From: Leucobacter sp. Psy1
GTDB taxonomy: Bacteria; Actinomycetota; Actinomycetes; Actinomycetales; Microbacteriaceae
DNA length: 64,000 nucleotides
Direction of reading: 5' to 3'
Assembly (NCBI RefSeq): GCF_020096995.1
Contig: NZ_CP083692.1
Coordinates: forward strand, 124,001 to 188,000
Notes under the pieces: generated by a model
The model's input: only the letters and a program-made list of their open reading frames with translations
Databases searched by the model: none
What the model was told of the DNA's origin: nothing
Translations under genes and position numbers: made by a program
Shown here: positions 18,735 to 27,746 of the stretch, in pieces
Layout of the letters: each line of letters starts with the position of its first letter
How positions within the stretch are numbered: position 1 is the first letter of the stretch

Positions 18735-19976
18735 ATGCCCACACCTCTCGAGCGCATCAGCATTCCGATCGAACCCGTCTCGTTCGAGACGCTCGACTGG
18801 CGGCCGCGTGCTCCCGAGATGCACTCGCGGGCCGAGGTGGCGAGGCAGACCGGCTCCTACCGGGCCTCGATCGCGGCATCGATCTGTGGCTGGTCGCCGC
18901 GCTTGGGTGCGGAGGACTCGTCCGATATCGAAGATGCGACGCGTCGGCTGGTGGAGTTCGACGGTCACGCACAGCGTGCCCTCGGCACCGACAGTCCCGC
19001 GCTGGGGCCCATGACGGCGATCCTCCTCCGGACCGAGTCGGCCTCGAGCTCGCAGATCGAGCAGTTGACCACCTCGGCGAAGCAGCTCGCGCTCGCGGAG
19101 ATCGATGAGGGCGAGAAGCACAATGCGCTCACCGTGATTGGCAATGTCCGGGCGATGGAAGCCGCCCTGGATCTCGCGGATGAGGTGAGCGAAAACTCGA
19201 TTCTGGCGATGCACCGGGCGCTCATGCTGCACCAGCCAGGCTTTGACCCTGCTGCCGCCGGGTGCTACCGCTCGGAGCAGGTCTGGATCGGGCCAGGTGA
19301 GGCCGGCCCCCGGACGGCGGACTTCGTCGCACCGCACCACACCCGCATTTCGGAATCGATTCACGACCTCGTGCGCTTCGCGAAGCGCGAGGACGTGCCG
19401 GTACTTGTGCAGGTCGCGGTCGCGCACGCCCAATTCGAGACCATTCACCCGTTCCCTGATGGGAACGGGCGCACCGGGCGGGCCTTGGCGCAGTCCATCT
19501 TGCGCAATAAGGGTCTCGTCGGTTCAACGGCGGTGCCGATCTCGGCGGGACTGCTCGTCGACGTGGGTCGCTACTTCACCGCGCTCGGAGCGTTCCGTGA
19601 GGGGGATGCAGGTCCCATCGTTCGCGAGTTCGCGCGTGCGAGCCGAATCGCCGCGACGAGTGGAATACGGCTCGTCGACGACCTCGCCGCTCAGCTATCG
19701 GAATCGCGAAGCAGGCTTCAGGGGCTCAGGTCTGATGCTGCGGCCTGGCGGATATTGCCCGCTCTCGTCGCCCAGCCCGTCGTCAATACGACGTATCTCG
19801 TCCGCGAGCTCGGGCTGGGGGAGATGGCTGCGCTGCGATCCCTCAAGGCCCTGGCCGAGCGCGGCGTGCTGACCGAAGTCACGGGTCGGGCGCGTGGGCG
19901 GGTATGGCAGCACGGGGGAATTCTCGGGATACTGGACGATTACGCCGCGGAGATCCGGCGCATGTCGACGTGGTAA
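18735..19976 (+). CDS. Fic/DOC family protein with C-terminal winged helix
   Basis: A 413-residue Fic protein. Fic enzymes usually transfer AMP from ATP to target protein hydroxyls. The catalytic motif HPFPDGNGRTGR is at 238-249 and matches the active HPFx(D/E)GNGRxxR consensus. An N-terminal segment with SSQIEQ (105-110) resembles the inhibitory helix (S/T)xxxE(G/N), with Gln in the last position. The C-terminal 80 residues (LVAQPVVNTTYLVRELGL, ALRSLKALAERGVLTEV) form a winged helix-turn-helix, and the gene is preceded by a perfect inverted repeat, so it probably regulates itself. It could act as a solitary regulator/AMPylator or a toxin-like element; no partner antitoxin gene is adjacent. 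Confidence 0.9.
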   Translation: MPTPLERISIPIEPVSFETLDWRPRAPEMHSRAEVARQTGSYRASIAASICGWSPRLGAEDSSDIEDATRRLVEFDGHAQRALGTDSPALGPMTAILLRTESASSSQIEQLTTSAKQLALAEIDEGEKHNALTVIGNVRAMEAALDLADEVSENSILAMHRALMLHQPGFDPAAAGCYRSEQVWIGPGEAGPRTADFVAPHHTRISESIHDLVRFAKREDVPVLVQVAVAHAQFETIHPFPDGNGRTGRALAQSILRNKGLVGSTAVPISAGLLVDVGRYFTALGAFREGDAGPIVREFARASRIAATSGIRLVDDLAAQLSESRSRLQGLRSDAAAWRILPALVAQPVVNTTYLVRELGLGEMAALRSLKALAERGVLTEVTGRARGRVWQHGGILGILDDYAAEIRRMSTW

Positions 19977-19978
19977 GG

Positions 19979-21778
19979 ATGTTGCGCGTCAGACGTCGCG
20001 ACTACGGTGGAGAGGTGATCGCGCCACCCGCCTCTGACTCAGGGGGACACCGCCCCCGCCCCGGCTGGTGCGTGGTCGGTGTACTGCCGAGCGGAGGCAT
20101 CGGCGCTGTCGATGTGAGCGCGGATGGCCAGACCGGCGACCCGGTCGAGCTCTCGCACGAGGAGCTGTCGACTTACGTGAGCGACCGCGAAACAACGCAC
20201 CCACCCCGGTGGGTGTGGAGTGACACCGCGCACTGGTTGCCGAGCCTCCTGACAGACGGCGTCACGGTGGCGCGCTGCCATGATCTTCGGCTGTGCCACG
20301 CGATCCTGGCGCGCTCCGAGTACACGGGGACCCGGCAGGCGCTCGTGGCCGCGGACGAGTGGCGGCGTGACTTCGAGGAACCCGAGGTCGCAGCGCCGGC
20401 GGCGACCCTGTTCGACCTCGAGGTCGAGAGCGCAGACCGTGTCACAGTGCCCGATGGTCTGGGGGCGGCGCTCGATGAGTTCGCGCGGCAGCGCGCAGCG
20501 CTCGCCTCGAGCGGTGGGGAAGCGCGGCGTCTGCGGATCCTGCTCGCCGCCGAATCGGCGGGTGCGCTGATCGCGGCCGAGATGCGTTCCGCCGGCCTCC
20601 CGTGGAGCGCATCGGAGCACGACCGCCTGCTTAGCGAGGCGCTCGGCCCGCGCCCGGCGACGGGCACCAAACCGTCGGCGATGGTGGAACTCGCGACGCG
20701 TGTGGAAGAGGCGCTCGGCGTGCGGGGCCTCTCGATCGACTCCGCGCCGAAGCTGCTGCAGGCGCTCCGCCGCGCGGGGATCGACGTGCACTCCACCTCG
20801 CAGTGGGAACTCATGGAGCACGAGCACCCCGCGATCGCACCGCTGTTGCAGTACAAGAAACTCGCGCGGCTCCTCTCGGCGAACGGGTGGGCGTGGATCG
20901 ACGAGTGGGTGCGCGATGGCCGGTATCGGCCGGTGTACGTTCCCGGAGGAGTGGTGACGGGGCGGTGGGCGTCGAGCGGCGGGGGCGCCCTCCAGATTCC
21001 GCGGAGGCTCAGACCGGCGATCCGCGCCGATGAGGGGTGGACCTTCGTCTCGGCCGACGTCGCCCAGCTCGAGCCGCGGGTGCTCGCGGCCATGTCGGGG
21101 GACCGTGCCATGGCGGTCGCGGGACAGGGCAAGGACCTCTACGCCGGCATCGTCGAGAGCGGCGCGGTGCAGTCGAGGGAGGAGGCGAAGCTCGCGGTGC
21201 TCGGGGCGATGTACGGATCGACGACCGGCGACGCCGGTCGCCTGGTGCCGAGACTCCGCCGGATCTACCCGAACGCGATGCGCATGGTCGATGAGGCGGC
21301 CTCCGCGGGGGAGCGCGGGGGCGTGGTGTCGACCTGGCTGGGCCGTTCGTCGCCGGAGCCAGGACCCGAGTGGGCCGACCTGCAGGCCCGCGCCCAGGGG
21401 AACTCCGCGACCTCGGCGGACGAAACCCGCGCCCGCCGTGCGGCCCGCGATTTCGGGCGCTTCACCCGGAACTTCATCGTGCAGGGCACGGCGGCGGAGT
21501 GGGCGCTCGCGTGGATGGCCGACCTCCGATTGCGGCTCGCACGACTCCCGGAGACCGGCGGAGTGCATGCCCCGGCCTCCGGCCCCGCGTTCGCACGACG
21601 CGCGCACCTCGCGTTCTTCCTGCACGACGAGGTCATCGTTCATGCCCCGCTCGACCAGGCGAAGGCCGCGGCCGCGGCCATTCAGGATGCCGCGGCGGCG
21701 GCTGGTGAACTGCTCTTCGGCAAGACCCCGGTGGAGTTCGCACTCGAGGTCAGTGTCGCGGATACGGCGTCGAAATGA
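19979..21778 (+). CDS. Bifunctional 3'-5' exonuclease/DNA polymerase-like protein (family A)
   Basis: A roughly 590-600 residue DNA polymerase I-type protein without a 5'-nuclease domain. Residues 1-190 are a degenerate 3'-5' exonuclease-like region. The polymerase part shows GRWASSGGGALQIPRRLR, motif A as ADVAQLEPRVLAAMSGD, the O-helix region AKLAVLGAMYGSTTGDAGRL and motif C FLHDEVIVHAP. Motif A has Glu-Pro-Arg where Pol I has Glu-Leu-Arg. Such short family A enzymes accompany a normal polA in actinobacteria and their role is unclear (repair synthesis is likely). The start is uncertain: ATG 19979, two nt after the fic stop, or GTG 20015. Confidence 0.85.
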   Translation: MLRVRRRDYGGEVIAPPASDSGGHRPRPGWCVVGVLPSGGIGAVDVSADGQTGDPVELSHEELSTYVSDRETTHPPRWVWSDTAHWLPSLLTDGVTVARCHDLRLCHAILARSEYTGTRQALVAADEWRRDFEEPEVAAPAATLFDLEVESADRVTVPDGLGAALDEFARQRAALASSGGEARRLRILLAAESAGALIAAEMRSAGLPWSASEHDRLLSEALGPRPATGTKPSAMVELATRVEEALGVRGLSIDSAPKLLQALRRAGIDVHSTSQWELMEHEHPAIAPLLQYKKLARLLSANGWAWIDEWVRDGRYRPVYVPGGVVTGRWASSGGGALQIPRRLRPAIRADEGWTFVSADVAQLEPRVLAAMSGDRAMAVAGQGKDLYAGIVESGAVQSREEAKLAVLGAMYGSTTGDAGRLVPRLRRIYPNAMRMVDEAASAGERGGVVSTWLGRSSPEPGPEWADLQARAQGNSATSADETRARRAARDFGRFTRNFIVQGTAAEWALAWMADLRLRLARLPETGGVHAPASGPAFARRAHLAFFLHDEVIVHAPLDQAKAAAAAIQDAAAAAGELLFGKTPVEFALEVSVADTASK

Positions 21779-21788
21779 GATCTTGAGA

Positions 21789-21807
21789 TCGCCCCGCACG
21801 GGGGCGA
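21789..21807 (+). terminator. Hairpin terminator after the family A polymerase gene
   Basis: TCGCCCC (21789-21795) pairs with GGGGCGA (21801-21807) around a 5-nt loop, 10 nt after the stop codon. Confidence 0.5.
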
Positions 21808-21946
21808 AACCCACCCGAGTGGGGGGCCGCACTTCCGACACCGCGTTCCATGAGCTTTCTTTCAGTGCGTGCACAGACTACGCTCTGGGTCTGACGTCGT
21901 TGATGATCTCGTCCGTGACGCCACCCTCACCGGCGGAAGGAAACCG

Positions 21947-23512
21947 ATGACACGAGCAGACCCCCAGACGGCGGTCCCTGAGCGCGAGCAGTGGACGGGC
22001 CAGGTCGGTTTCATCCTCTCGGCGCTCGGTTCCGCCGTCGGCCTCGGAAACATCTGGCGCTTCCCCGGCGTCGCCTACGAATCTGGAGGCGGGGCGTTCC
22101 TGATCCCGTACATCGTGGCGCTCGTGACCGCGGGTATTCCGATCCTGTTCCTGGACTATGCCATCGGCCACCGGTTCAGAGGTTCCGTGCCGCTCGCGCT
22201 CAGACGCCTCGGCGGGAAGCTGGGCGAGGGGCTCGGATGGTTCCAGGTGGCCATCTGCGTGTTCATCGCGATCTACTACACCGCGGTACTAGCGTGGTCG
22301 TCGAGCTACTTCGTGTTCTCCTTCGACCTGCGGTGGGGCGATGACACCGCGGGTTTCTTCACCGGCGACTACCTGCAGACGGCCGCGAGCCCGTTCACGC
22401 TGGACTTCGTGCCCGGCGTGATGATCCCGCTGGTGATCGCGTGGGTCGTGACGCTCGGCATCCTCGCAGCGGGAGTGGTGAAGGGCATTCAGCGCGCGAA
22501 CATCATCTTCATCCCACTGTTGATCGTCGGCTTCCTGATCCTGGTCGGGTACGCGCTGACGCTGCCAGGGGCGATGGACGGCCTGAACGCATTCTTCACG
22601 CCCGACTTTGCCGCCCTCGCCGATCCGAACGTGTGGATCGCCGCGTACGGACAGATCTTCTTCTCCCTGTCAGTCGCGTTTGGCATCATGATCACCTATT
22701 CGTCCTACCGTCGCAGGCGTTCGAACATGACCGGTGCGGGACTCGTGGTCGCCTTCGGTAACTCGGCCTTCGAGCTGCTGGCAGGTATCGGCGTGTTCGC
22801 CACCCTGGGCTTCTTCGCCTTCCAGCAGGGCGTTGCGGTCTCGCAGCTCGAGGGGCTCACGGGCGTCGGGCTGTCGTTCATGACCTTCCCCGCTATCGTG
22901 AGTCAGATGCCTGGTGGTGCCTGGTTCGGGGCATTGTTCTTCGGCTCGCTCACGCTTGCGGGCCTCACCTCACTGATCTCGATCCTCGAGGTCGTCATCG
23001 CTTCGCTGCGCGACAAGTTCGGCTGGAGCAGGCCGAAGGCAGTGCTTGGCTTCGGCAGCATTCTCGCCGTGATCTCGCTGGTGCTGTTCGGCTCGACCTC
23101 CGGTCTCACCGCGCTCGACACCATCGATGCGTGGTCGAACCAGATCGGTATCGTCGGGTCCGCGGTCGGCATGTCGGTCATCGTGCTGTGGGTCAAGCGG
23201 AAGGGCCCGGAGCTCGCCCGTCACCTCAGTGCGGTCTCGACGTTCAAGGTGGGCACCCTGTGGCAGATCTTCACTACCGTGCTCGCCCCGCTCGTGCTGG
23301 GCTACATGCTGATCGCGAAGATCATCGACTTCCTTCAGAACGGCTACGAGGGGTATGACACGTGGTATCTCTGGGCGGCCGGATGGGGATGTATCCTCGT
23401 CATGCTGATCGCGGCCTTCGTGCTGCCCCAGCTCCGCTGGCGCCACGATCCGGACAAGTTCGATGCGTGGCCGACCGATGCACAACTCGGAGTGAAGGGA
23501 GGCGCACGATGA
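21947..23512 (+). CDS. Neurotransmitter:sodium symporter family transporter (MetP-like)
   Basis: Sodium-coupled amino acid importer of the NSS/LeuT fold, 521 residues with about 11-12 membrane helices. The TM1 unwound sodium/substrate site is clear in LSALGSAVGLGNIWRFP. The next gene, overlapping by 4 nt, encodes the tiny membrane subunit found with actinobacterial methionine/alanine importers of the MetPS type, so methionine or alanine is the likely substrate (inference from Corynebacterium MetPS). ATG 21947 is chosen: GGAAGG lies about 7 nt upstream. Confidence 0.92.
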   Translation: MTRADPQTAVPEREQWTGQVGFILSALGSAVGLGNIWRFPGVAYESGGGAFLIPYIVALVTAGIPILFLDYAIGHRFRGSVPLALRRLGGKLGEGLGWFQVAICVFIAIYYTAVLAWSSSYFVFSFDLRWGDDTAGFFTGDYLQTAASPFTLDFVPGVMIPLVIAWVVTLGILAAGVVKGIQRANIIFIPLLIVGFLILVGYALTLPGAMDGLNAFFTPDFAALADPNVWIAAYGQIFFSLSVAFGIMITYSSYRRRRSNMTGAGLVVAFGNSAFELLAGIGVFATLGFFAFQQGVAVSQLEGLTGVGLSFMTFPAIVSQMPGGAWFGALFFGSLTLAGLTSLISILEVVIASLRDKFGWSRPKAVLGFGSILAVISLVLFGSTSGLTALDTIDAWSNQIGIVGSAVGMSVIVLWVKRKGPELARHLSAVSTFKVGTLWQIFTTVLAPLVLGYMLIAKIIDFLQNGYEGYDTWYLWAAGWGCILVMLIAAFVLPQLRWRHDPDKFDAWPTDAQLGVKGGAR

Positions 23513-23658
23513 GCGCCATCGCCGTGACCTGCTTCGTCATCGCCGCCGTGATCATCTGGGGCGGCCTGATCGCGAGCATTGTCTTCCTCTCGATGAAACC
23601 GTCGGTCGGAACATACCCCGAGGGCGGGAACGACGCAGAAGGCGACGTGCAGGAGTGA
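23509..23658 (+). CDS. NSS transporter small subunit (MetS-like, methionine/alanine import)
   Basis: A 49-residue protein with one membrane helix (VTCFVIAAVIIWGGLIASIV) followed by FLSMKPS and a short acidic tail. This is the pattern of the methionine and alanine importer small subunit, required for activity of MetP-type transporters. The ATG overlaps the stop of the transporter gene (ATGA), and GGGAGG sits upstream, so translation is coupled and a 1:1 complex is likely. Confidence 0.85.
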   Translation: MSAIAVTCFVIAAVIIWGGLIASIVFLSMKPSVGTYPEGGNDAEGDVQE

Positions 23659-23681
23659 CCGACGCCAGATCGCGGTCGGCG

Positions 23682-24389
23682 TCACTGCGGTCTGCGCTGT
23701 CGGGCGAGGCGCTCTTCTTCGCGTCCTGCTCGCGCATCCCGCTGGGCCTGCAGGCCCATCATGAATACGTCCAGCCCCGACTCGAACGCCTGGTCCGCCG
23801 GACTCGCGCCGGTCTCGGTGGTTCGAGTCTCTCGTTGGGCATACGCCTCGGAGAACTGGGGAACATCCCCGCGATCGCCCGGTGACATCAGGTCGGCTGG
23901 AGCCGCCGCATCGAGCGCGGAGCCGAGGATGAACGACTCCATCGCGACGAGAATGTTGAGCGCTTCCCACCGCTCCCACCCTTCGCGGTGCAGTGCCTCG
24001 ATGACCTGTTCGTAGGTGGTGAAGATCTCGGAGTCGGTCGCGAACGGCATCACCGCGAGCAGGGCGATGGTGGGCGGGTGGCTGGCGAACACTTCGCGAT
24101 AGGAGCGCGCCCAGGTTCTGAGCGCCTCATCCCACCGCTGCGTCGTGAACGGGGCGACCGTGATGCGGGTAGCGATGACCTCGCGAATGCCCTTGAAGAC
24201 GTCATCCTTACTGGAGACGTGGTTGTACAGCGCCGAAGGGCGCACTCCGAGTTCGTGTGCGATATCTCGCATTCCGAAACCGTCGCGGCCGTGACGGTCG
24301 AGCAGGTCAAGCGCAGTCTCGACGATCAGTACGCGGGAGAGAACGTTCTCGTTCGGCCTGCCGACGCCTCTTCGCTTCTGGCCTGCCAT
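23682..24389 (-). CDS. TetR family transcriptional regulator
   Basis: A 235-residue regulator. The N-terminal HTH covers about residues 14-65 (VLIVETALDLLDRHGRDGFGMRDIAHELGV then PSALYNHVSSKDDV; read as two pieces), with the YNHVSSK turn typical of TetR. The C-terminal part is an all-helical ligand domain with an extra acidic and Gln-rich tail. AAAGGA lies 6 nt before ATG 24389. It is divergent from the APC permease gene at 24572 and convergent with the NSS small-subunit gene; a GAAC-N3-GTTC dyad in the divergent gap is a candidate operator. The ligand is unknown. Confidence 0.9.
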   Translation of the reverse strand: MAGQKRRGVGRPNENVLSRVLIVETALDLLDRHGRDGFGMRDIAHELGVRPSALYNHVSSKDDVFKGIREVIATRITVAPFTTQRWDEALRTWARSYREVFASHPPTIALLAVMPFATDSEIFTTYEQVIEALHREGWERWEALNILVAMESFILGSALDAAAPADLMSPGDRGDVPQFSEAYAQRETRTTETGASPADQAFESGLDVFMMGLQAQRDARAGREEERLARQRRPQ

Positions 24390-24485
24390 CGAAGTCCTTT
24401 CGCCAGTGCCGGTACCGCATTCGAAGAAAATGCGATCACGGCTCGCTTTGTTCCCATTCAAGACTTATCCTAGTGAAGCTAAAAA

Positions 24486-24496
24486 GAACGTTGTTC
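24486..24496. promoter_or_regulatory. Candidate TetR operator dyad
   Basis: GAAC-GTT-GTTC (24486-24496) is a short palindrome in an AT-richer stretch of the 182-nt gap between the TetR gene and the divergent APC permease gene. Position and symmetry suggest an operator; no functional proof. Confidence 0.35.
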
Positions 24497-24571
24497 ATTT
24501 TGCCGGCGCGATCCGACGATGGATCCTGCTGCTCACTATCGGCATCTGCCGCTGTATTCCAGGAGTTCCCC

Positions 24572-26032
24572 GTGAGCCAAGCATCCGGTGCGCATCTCAA
24601 ACGCACCCTCGGCGTCTTCACCCTCACCCTCTTCGGGTTGTCGTACATGGCGGTCGGTACCGTCTTCACCACTTACGGCATCGTCAACCAGCTCACCGAA
24701 GGCCATCTCGTCGACTCGTACGTCGTAGCCCTTGTCGTCATGCTATTCACCGCCGGGAGTTATGCGGCGATGGTACGGCGCTACCCGGTCGCCGGATCCG
24801 CGTACACCTACTCGCAGCAAGCGTTCGGCGGCGCCACCGGGTTCCTCACGGGCTGGGTTCTTATGCTCGACTACCTGTTCATCCCGATGATCAACTTCCT
24901 GATCCTCGGTCTGTACGTCGGGACGCAGTTCCCGAGCGTGCCGAGCTGGATCTTCACGCTCGCCGCCCTCATCGGCGTATTCATCTTCAACGTGCTCGGC
25001 ATCTCGCTCGTCGGGAAGATCAACACGGTGATCGTTGTGGTCTCGGTCGCCGCGGTGATCGTCTTCGCAATCCTCGCCATCAAGGCCGCGATCAACGACC
25101 CCAACGCCCCCTCGCTGCTCGAGCCGTTCATCCCCGGTTCGGCCGGCTACAGCCCGATCTTCACGGGCGCTGCCGTGCTCGCCCTGTCATTCCTCGGATT
25201 CGATGCTGTCTCGACGCTGTCGGAAGAGGCGAAGAACCCGCGCCGTGATATTCCCCGCGCCATCATGCTGACGACGATCGTCGGCGGACTGCTCTTCATC
25301 TTCGTCTCATACGTCGGTGCGCGCGCGTACTATCTCTCTGACTGGAGCACCGCCTCGGACGACCTGTTGAACGCGGCGGGGGCCGTGCTGTTCAGCCACG
25401 TGGGCGGCGACGTACTGGCCATCATCTTCGTGATCATCACCGTTGCCGGCTGCTTCGGTTCCGGTCTCGCCGGCCAGGTCGCCGTCTCGCGCATCCTGTA
25501 CTCGATGGGTCGCGATGGGATTCTGCCGAAACCCCTCGGCAAGCTCTCACGGCGCTTCGGCACCCCGGTCGTGGCGGCGACCACGGTTTCCGTCGTCGCG
25601 CTCGCGAGCCTCTTCGTCAGTCTCGAACAGGCGGCGTTCATGATCAGCTTCGGAGCTCTCGCCGCCTTTGCGATGGTCAACCTCTCGGTGATCCGCACCT
25701 ACCTCTTCCCGAAGGGCGGGCGCACCGAGCCCGTCACCGCCTGGGCGTGGATCCGCTATGGACTGCTCCCGTTCATCGGCTTCGGGCTGACCATCTGGCT
25801 GTGGACCTCGCTCGAGAGTCTGACCTGGATCATCGGCGGCATCTGGGTCGCCATCGGCGTCGTGATTCTCGCTCTCAAGACCGGGTTCTTCCGTAAGCCC
25901 GTGCCGAAGCTGAACTTCTCCGAGGAGATCCCGTCGACGGAGGCCATTGACGCGCTGTCTGCGGAGTACCCGCTTGATGAGCACGCCGGAGCCCGAACGG
26001 CCTCCGGCGAGGCGGATGGACCGCAGCGATGA
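24572..26032 (+). CDS. APC family amino acid/amine permease
   Basis: Integral membrane permease of 486 residues with about 12 helices. The APC pattern is present: FGLSYMAVGTVFTTYG in TM1, AGSYAAMVRRYPVAGSAYTY in TM2, and LSFLGFDAVSTLSEEAKNPRRDIPRA in the TM6-loop (pieces shown only). Substrates in the family are amino acids or biogenic amines. GTG 24572 is chosen: AGGAG lies 6 nt upstream and the cytosolic N-terminus then has normal length. Its stop overlaps the start of the amidohydrolase gene (ATGA), so the permease probably imports the amidohydrolase substrate or its precursor. Likely controlled by the divergent TetR protein. Confidence 0.9.
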   Translation: MSQASGAHLKRTLGVFTLTLFGLSYMAVGTVFTTYGIVNQLTEGHLVDSYVVALVVMLFTAGSYAAMVRRYPVAGSAYTYSQQAFGGATGFLTGWVLMLDYLFIPMINFLILGLYVGTQFPSVPSWIFTLAALIGVFIFNVLGISLVGKINTVIVVVSVAAVIVFAILAIKAAINDPNAPSLLEPFIPGSAGYSPIFTGAAVLALSFLGFDAVSTLSEEAKNPRRDIPRAIMLTTIVGGLLFIFVSYVGARAYYLSDWSTASDDLLNAAGAVLFSHVGGDVLAIIFVIITVAGCFGSGLAGQVAVSRILYSMGRDGILPKPLGKLSRRFGTPVVAATTVSVVALASLFVSLEQAAFMISFGALAAFAMVNLSVIRTYLFPKGGRTEPVTAWAWIRYGLLPFIGFGLTIWLWTSLESLTWIIGGIWVAIGVVILALKTGFFRKPVPKLNFSEEIPSTEAIDALSAEYPLDEHAGARTASGEADGPQR

Positions 26033-27687
26033 CGACAACGCTGTACCGCAACGCCGTCGTCTTCACGGCCGACCAGAGTGCCGGCCGGCCGGGGCCTCTC
26101 GCCGAAGCCTTCGCCGTCGACGACGGACACTTCGTCGCAGTCGGTTCAGTCGAAGAGGTGCGCAGAGCCGTCGGCCAGACCGCGGGTGGCGCGCAGGTGG
26201 TCGAGATCGACCTGGGCGGGCAGTTCGTCTGCCCAGGGGTGATCGATTCGCACACCCACCTCGTCGGCTTCGGCGACGCCCTCGCTCGCGTTCTGCTGCG
26301 AGACTGCGGGTCGCTCGTGGAGATCCAGCAGCGACTCGTCGCTGCACGAGCGGCGGATCCGACGGCCGATCGCGTGCTCGGTAGCGGTTGGATGTTCGGG
26401 GCGATCGCAGAGGGGCAGCCGACCGCGGCGATGCTCGATGCGGTGCTCCCCGACATACCGGTCTACCTCGACGCCAACGACTTCCACTCGGTATGGGTCA
26501 ACTCCGCCGCGCTGGAGGAGATGGGGATCGATGCGTCGACGCCCGACCCCGTGGGCGGCGAAATCGTGCGAGACGCGGCGGGCCGCGCGACGGGTCTGCT
26601 GCTCGAAACCGCGGGTACGCAGTACGCCGGCGGGTTCCTGAGCGCACAGACGACTGAGAGCGACATCATCGCAGCCCTGGATCGCGCCTTCGACGCATAC
26701 CTCTCCGTCGGCGTGACGGGTGCCACGGAGATGTCGTTGACCGCTGCAGAGGTTGCCGGGCTGCGTGCCATCATCACGCGAGACGGTCGACTCCCGTTCC
26801 CGATCACGGCGCACTGGATACTCGAGCCCAGCGGCGACATTGACCAGGACCTCGCCGGGATCGATGGCATCGTGCACTTGCGCGACGCGCTCGCCGCGGG
26901 CCCGGAAGCGGCGTGGCTACGCGTCGCCGGCGTAAAGTTCATCATGGACGGCACGATCGATGCTTGCACGGCGACCATGATCGCTCCGTACGCGAACGGC
27001 ACGAACGCCGAACCGATCTGGACGTCGGAGCGCATCATGCCGGTGGCCGAGGCCGCCGATCGTGCTGGCCTGCAGCTCGCGATGCACGCGATCGGGGATC
27101 GCACGAGCGAGATCGCACTCGAAGTCGTCGACCACTGCGTCCGCGTCAACGGACCGCGCGCGCGACGTCACCGAATCGAGCATCTGGAGAGCGTGGCCGA
27201 TGACACCATCGCCCGCATGGCCGAGCTCGGGGTGGTGGCGTCGATGCAGCCGGTGCACTCCGACCCCGCGGTGCTCGACAACTGGAAGGCACAACTCGGC
27301 GACGAACGTCAAGAGCTCGGCTTCCCGTGGCACAAGTTTCGCGCGGCGGGCGTGCCGATCACCCTCGGTACCGATGCACCGACCGCACCGCACGAACCGC
27401 TGCCCAATCTGTACATCGCGTTGACCGGCGGATCGGCGCTGGCCCCTCACCGAGAGCCCTACCATCCGGAGCGCGCGTTCACTCCGGCCGAGGCGCTGAT
27501 CGCGCTGACCGCCGGCGGGGCCTACGCGGGGGAGATGGACCGGACTGCCGGCCGCATTCGAGTGGGACTGAGTGCCGACTTCATCGTGCTCGATGTGAAC
27601 CCGCTCGAGAGTGCTCCAGCCGCGATGCTGACGTCTCGGGTGCGATCCACGGTCGTGCGAGGCGAAGAACGGTATCGGGCGGAGTGA
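26029..27687 (+). CDS. Amidohydrolase family protein (YtcJ/Amidohydrolase_3 type)
   Basis: A 552-residue metal-dependent hydrolase of the TIM-barrel amidohydrolase superfamily. The first metal pair is His75-x-His77 in DSHTHLVGFGD; the probable carbamylated Lys is near 303 (GVKFIMDGT); LAMHAIGDR and HRIEHLE supply further His ligands, and LGTDAP the catalytic Asp. DANDFHSVWVNSAALEEMGI is typical of the YtcJ/N-substituted formamide deformylase branch, which cleaves C-N bonds of amides or formamides. Translation is coupled to the APC permease. It is the first of three paralogues in this window. Confidence 0.88.
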   Translation: MTTTLYRNAVVFTADQSAGRPGPLAEAFAVDDGHFVAVGSVEEVRRAVGQTAGGAQVVEIDLGGQFVCPGVIDSHTHLVGFGDALARVLLRDCGSLVEIQQRLVAARAADPTADRVLGSGWMFGAIAEGQPTAAMLDAVLPDIPVYLDANDFHSVWVNSAALEEMGIDASTPDPVGGEIVRDAAGRATGLLLETAGTQYAGGFLSAQTTESDIIAALDRAFDAYLSVGVTGATEMSLTAAEVAGLRAIITRDGRLPFPITAHWILEPSGDIDQDLAGIDGIVHLRDALAAGPEAAWLRVAGVKFIMDGTIDACTATMIAPYANGTNAEPIWTSERIMPVAEAADRAGLQLAMHAIGDRTSEIALEVVDHCVRVNGPRARRHRIEHLESVADDTIARMAELGVVASMQPVHSDPAVLDNWKAQLGDERQELGFPWHKFRAAGVPITLGTDAPTAPHEPLPNLYIALTGGSALAPHREPYHPERAFTPAEALIALTAGGAYAGEMDRTAGRIRVGLSADFIVLDVNPLESAPAAMLTSRVRSTVVRGEERYRAE

Positions 27688-27693
27688 CCGGCG

Positions 27694-27740
27694 GCGGCGA
27701 GTGCAGACGCCCGTGACACGGGGATGTCTGCACTCGCCGC
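27694..27740. terminator. Perfect 15-bp bidirectional terminator hairpin
   Basis: GCGGCGAGTGCAGAC (27694-27708) is the exact reverse complement of 27726-27740. The 17-nt loop itself can fold (CCCG/CGGG). It sits between the convergent amidohydrolase and GlsB-like genes and can serve both strands. Confidence 0.75.
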
Positions 27741-27746
27741 GCTCCC

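Noticed and set aside
20039..21874. 611-codon minus-strand open frame opposite the family A polymerase
   Set aside because: Mirror of a gene with clear polymerase motifs; Arg-rich nonsense translation.
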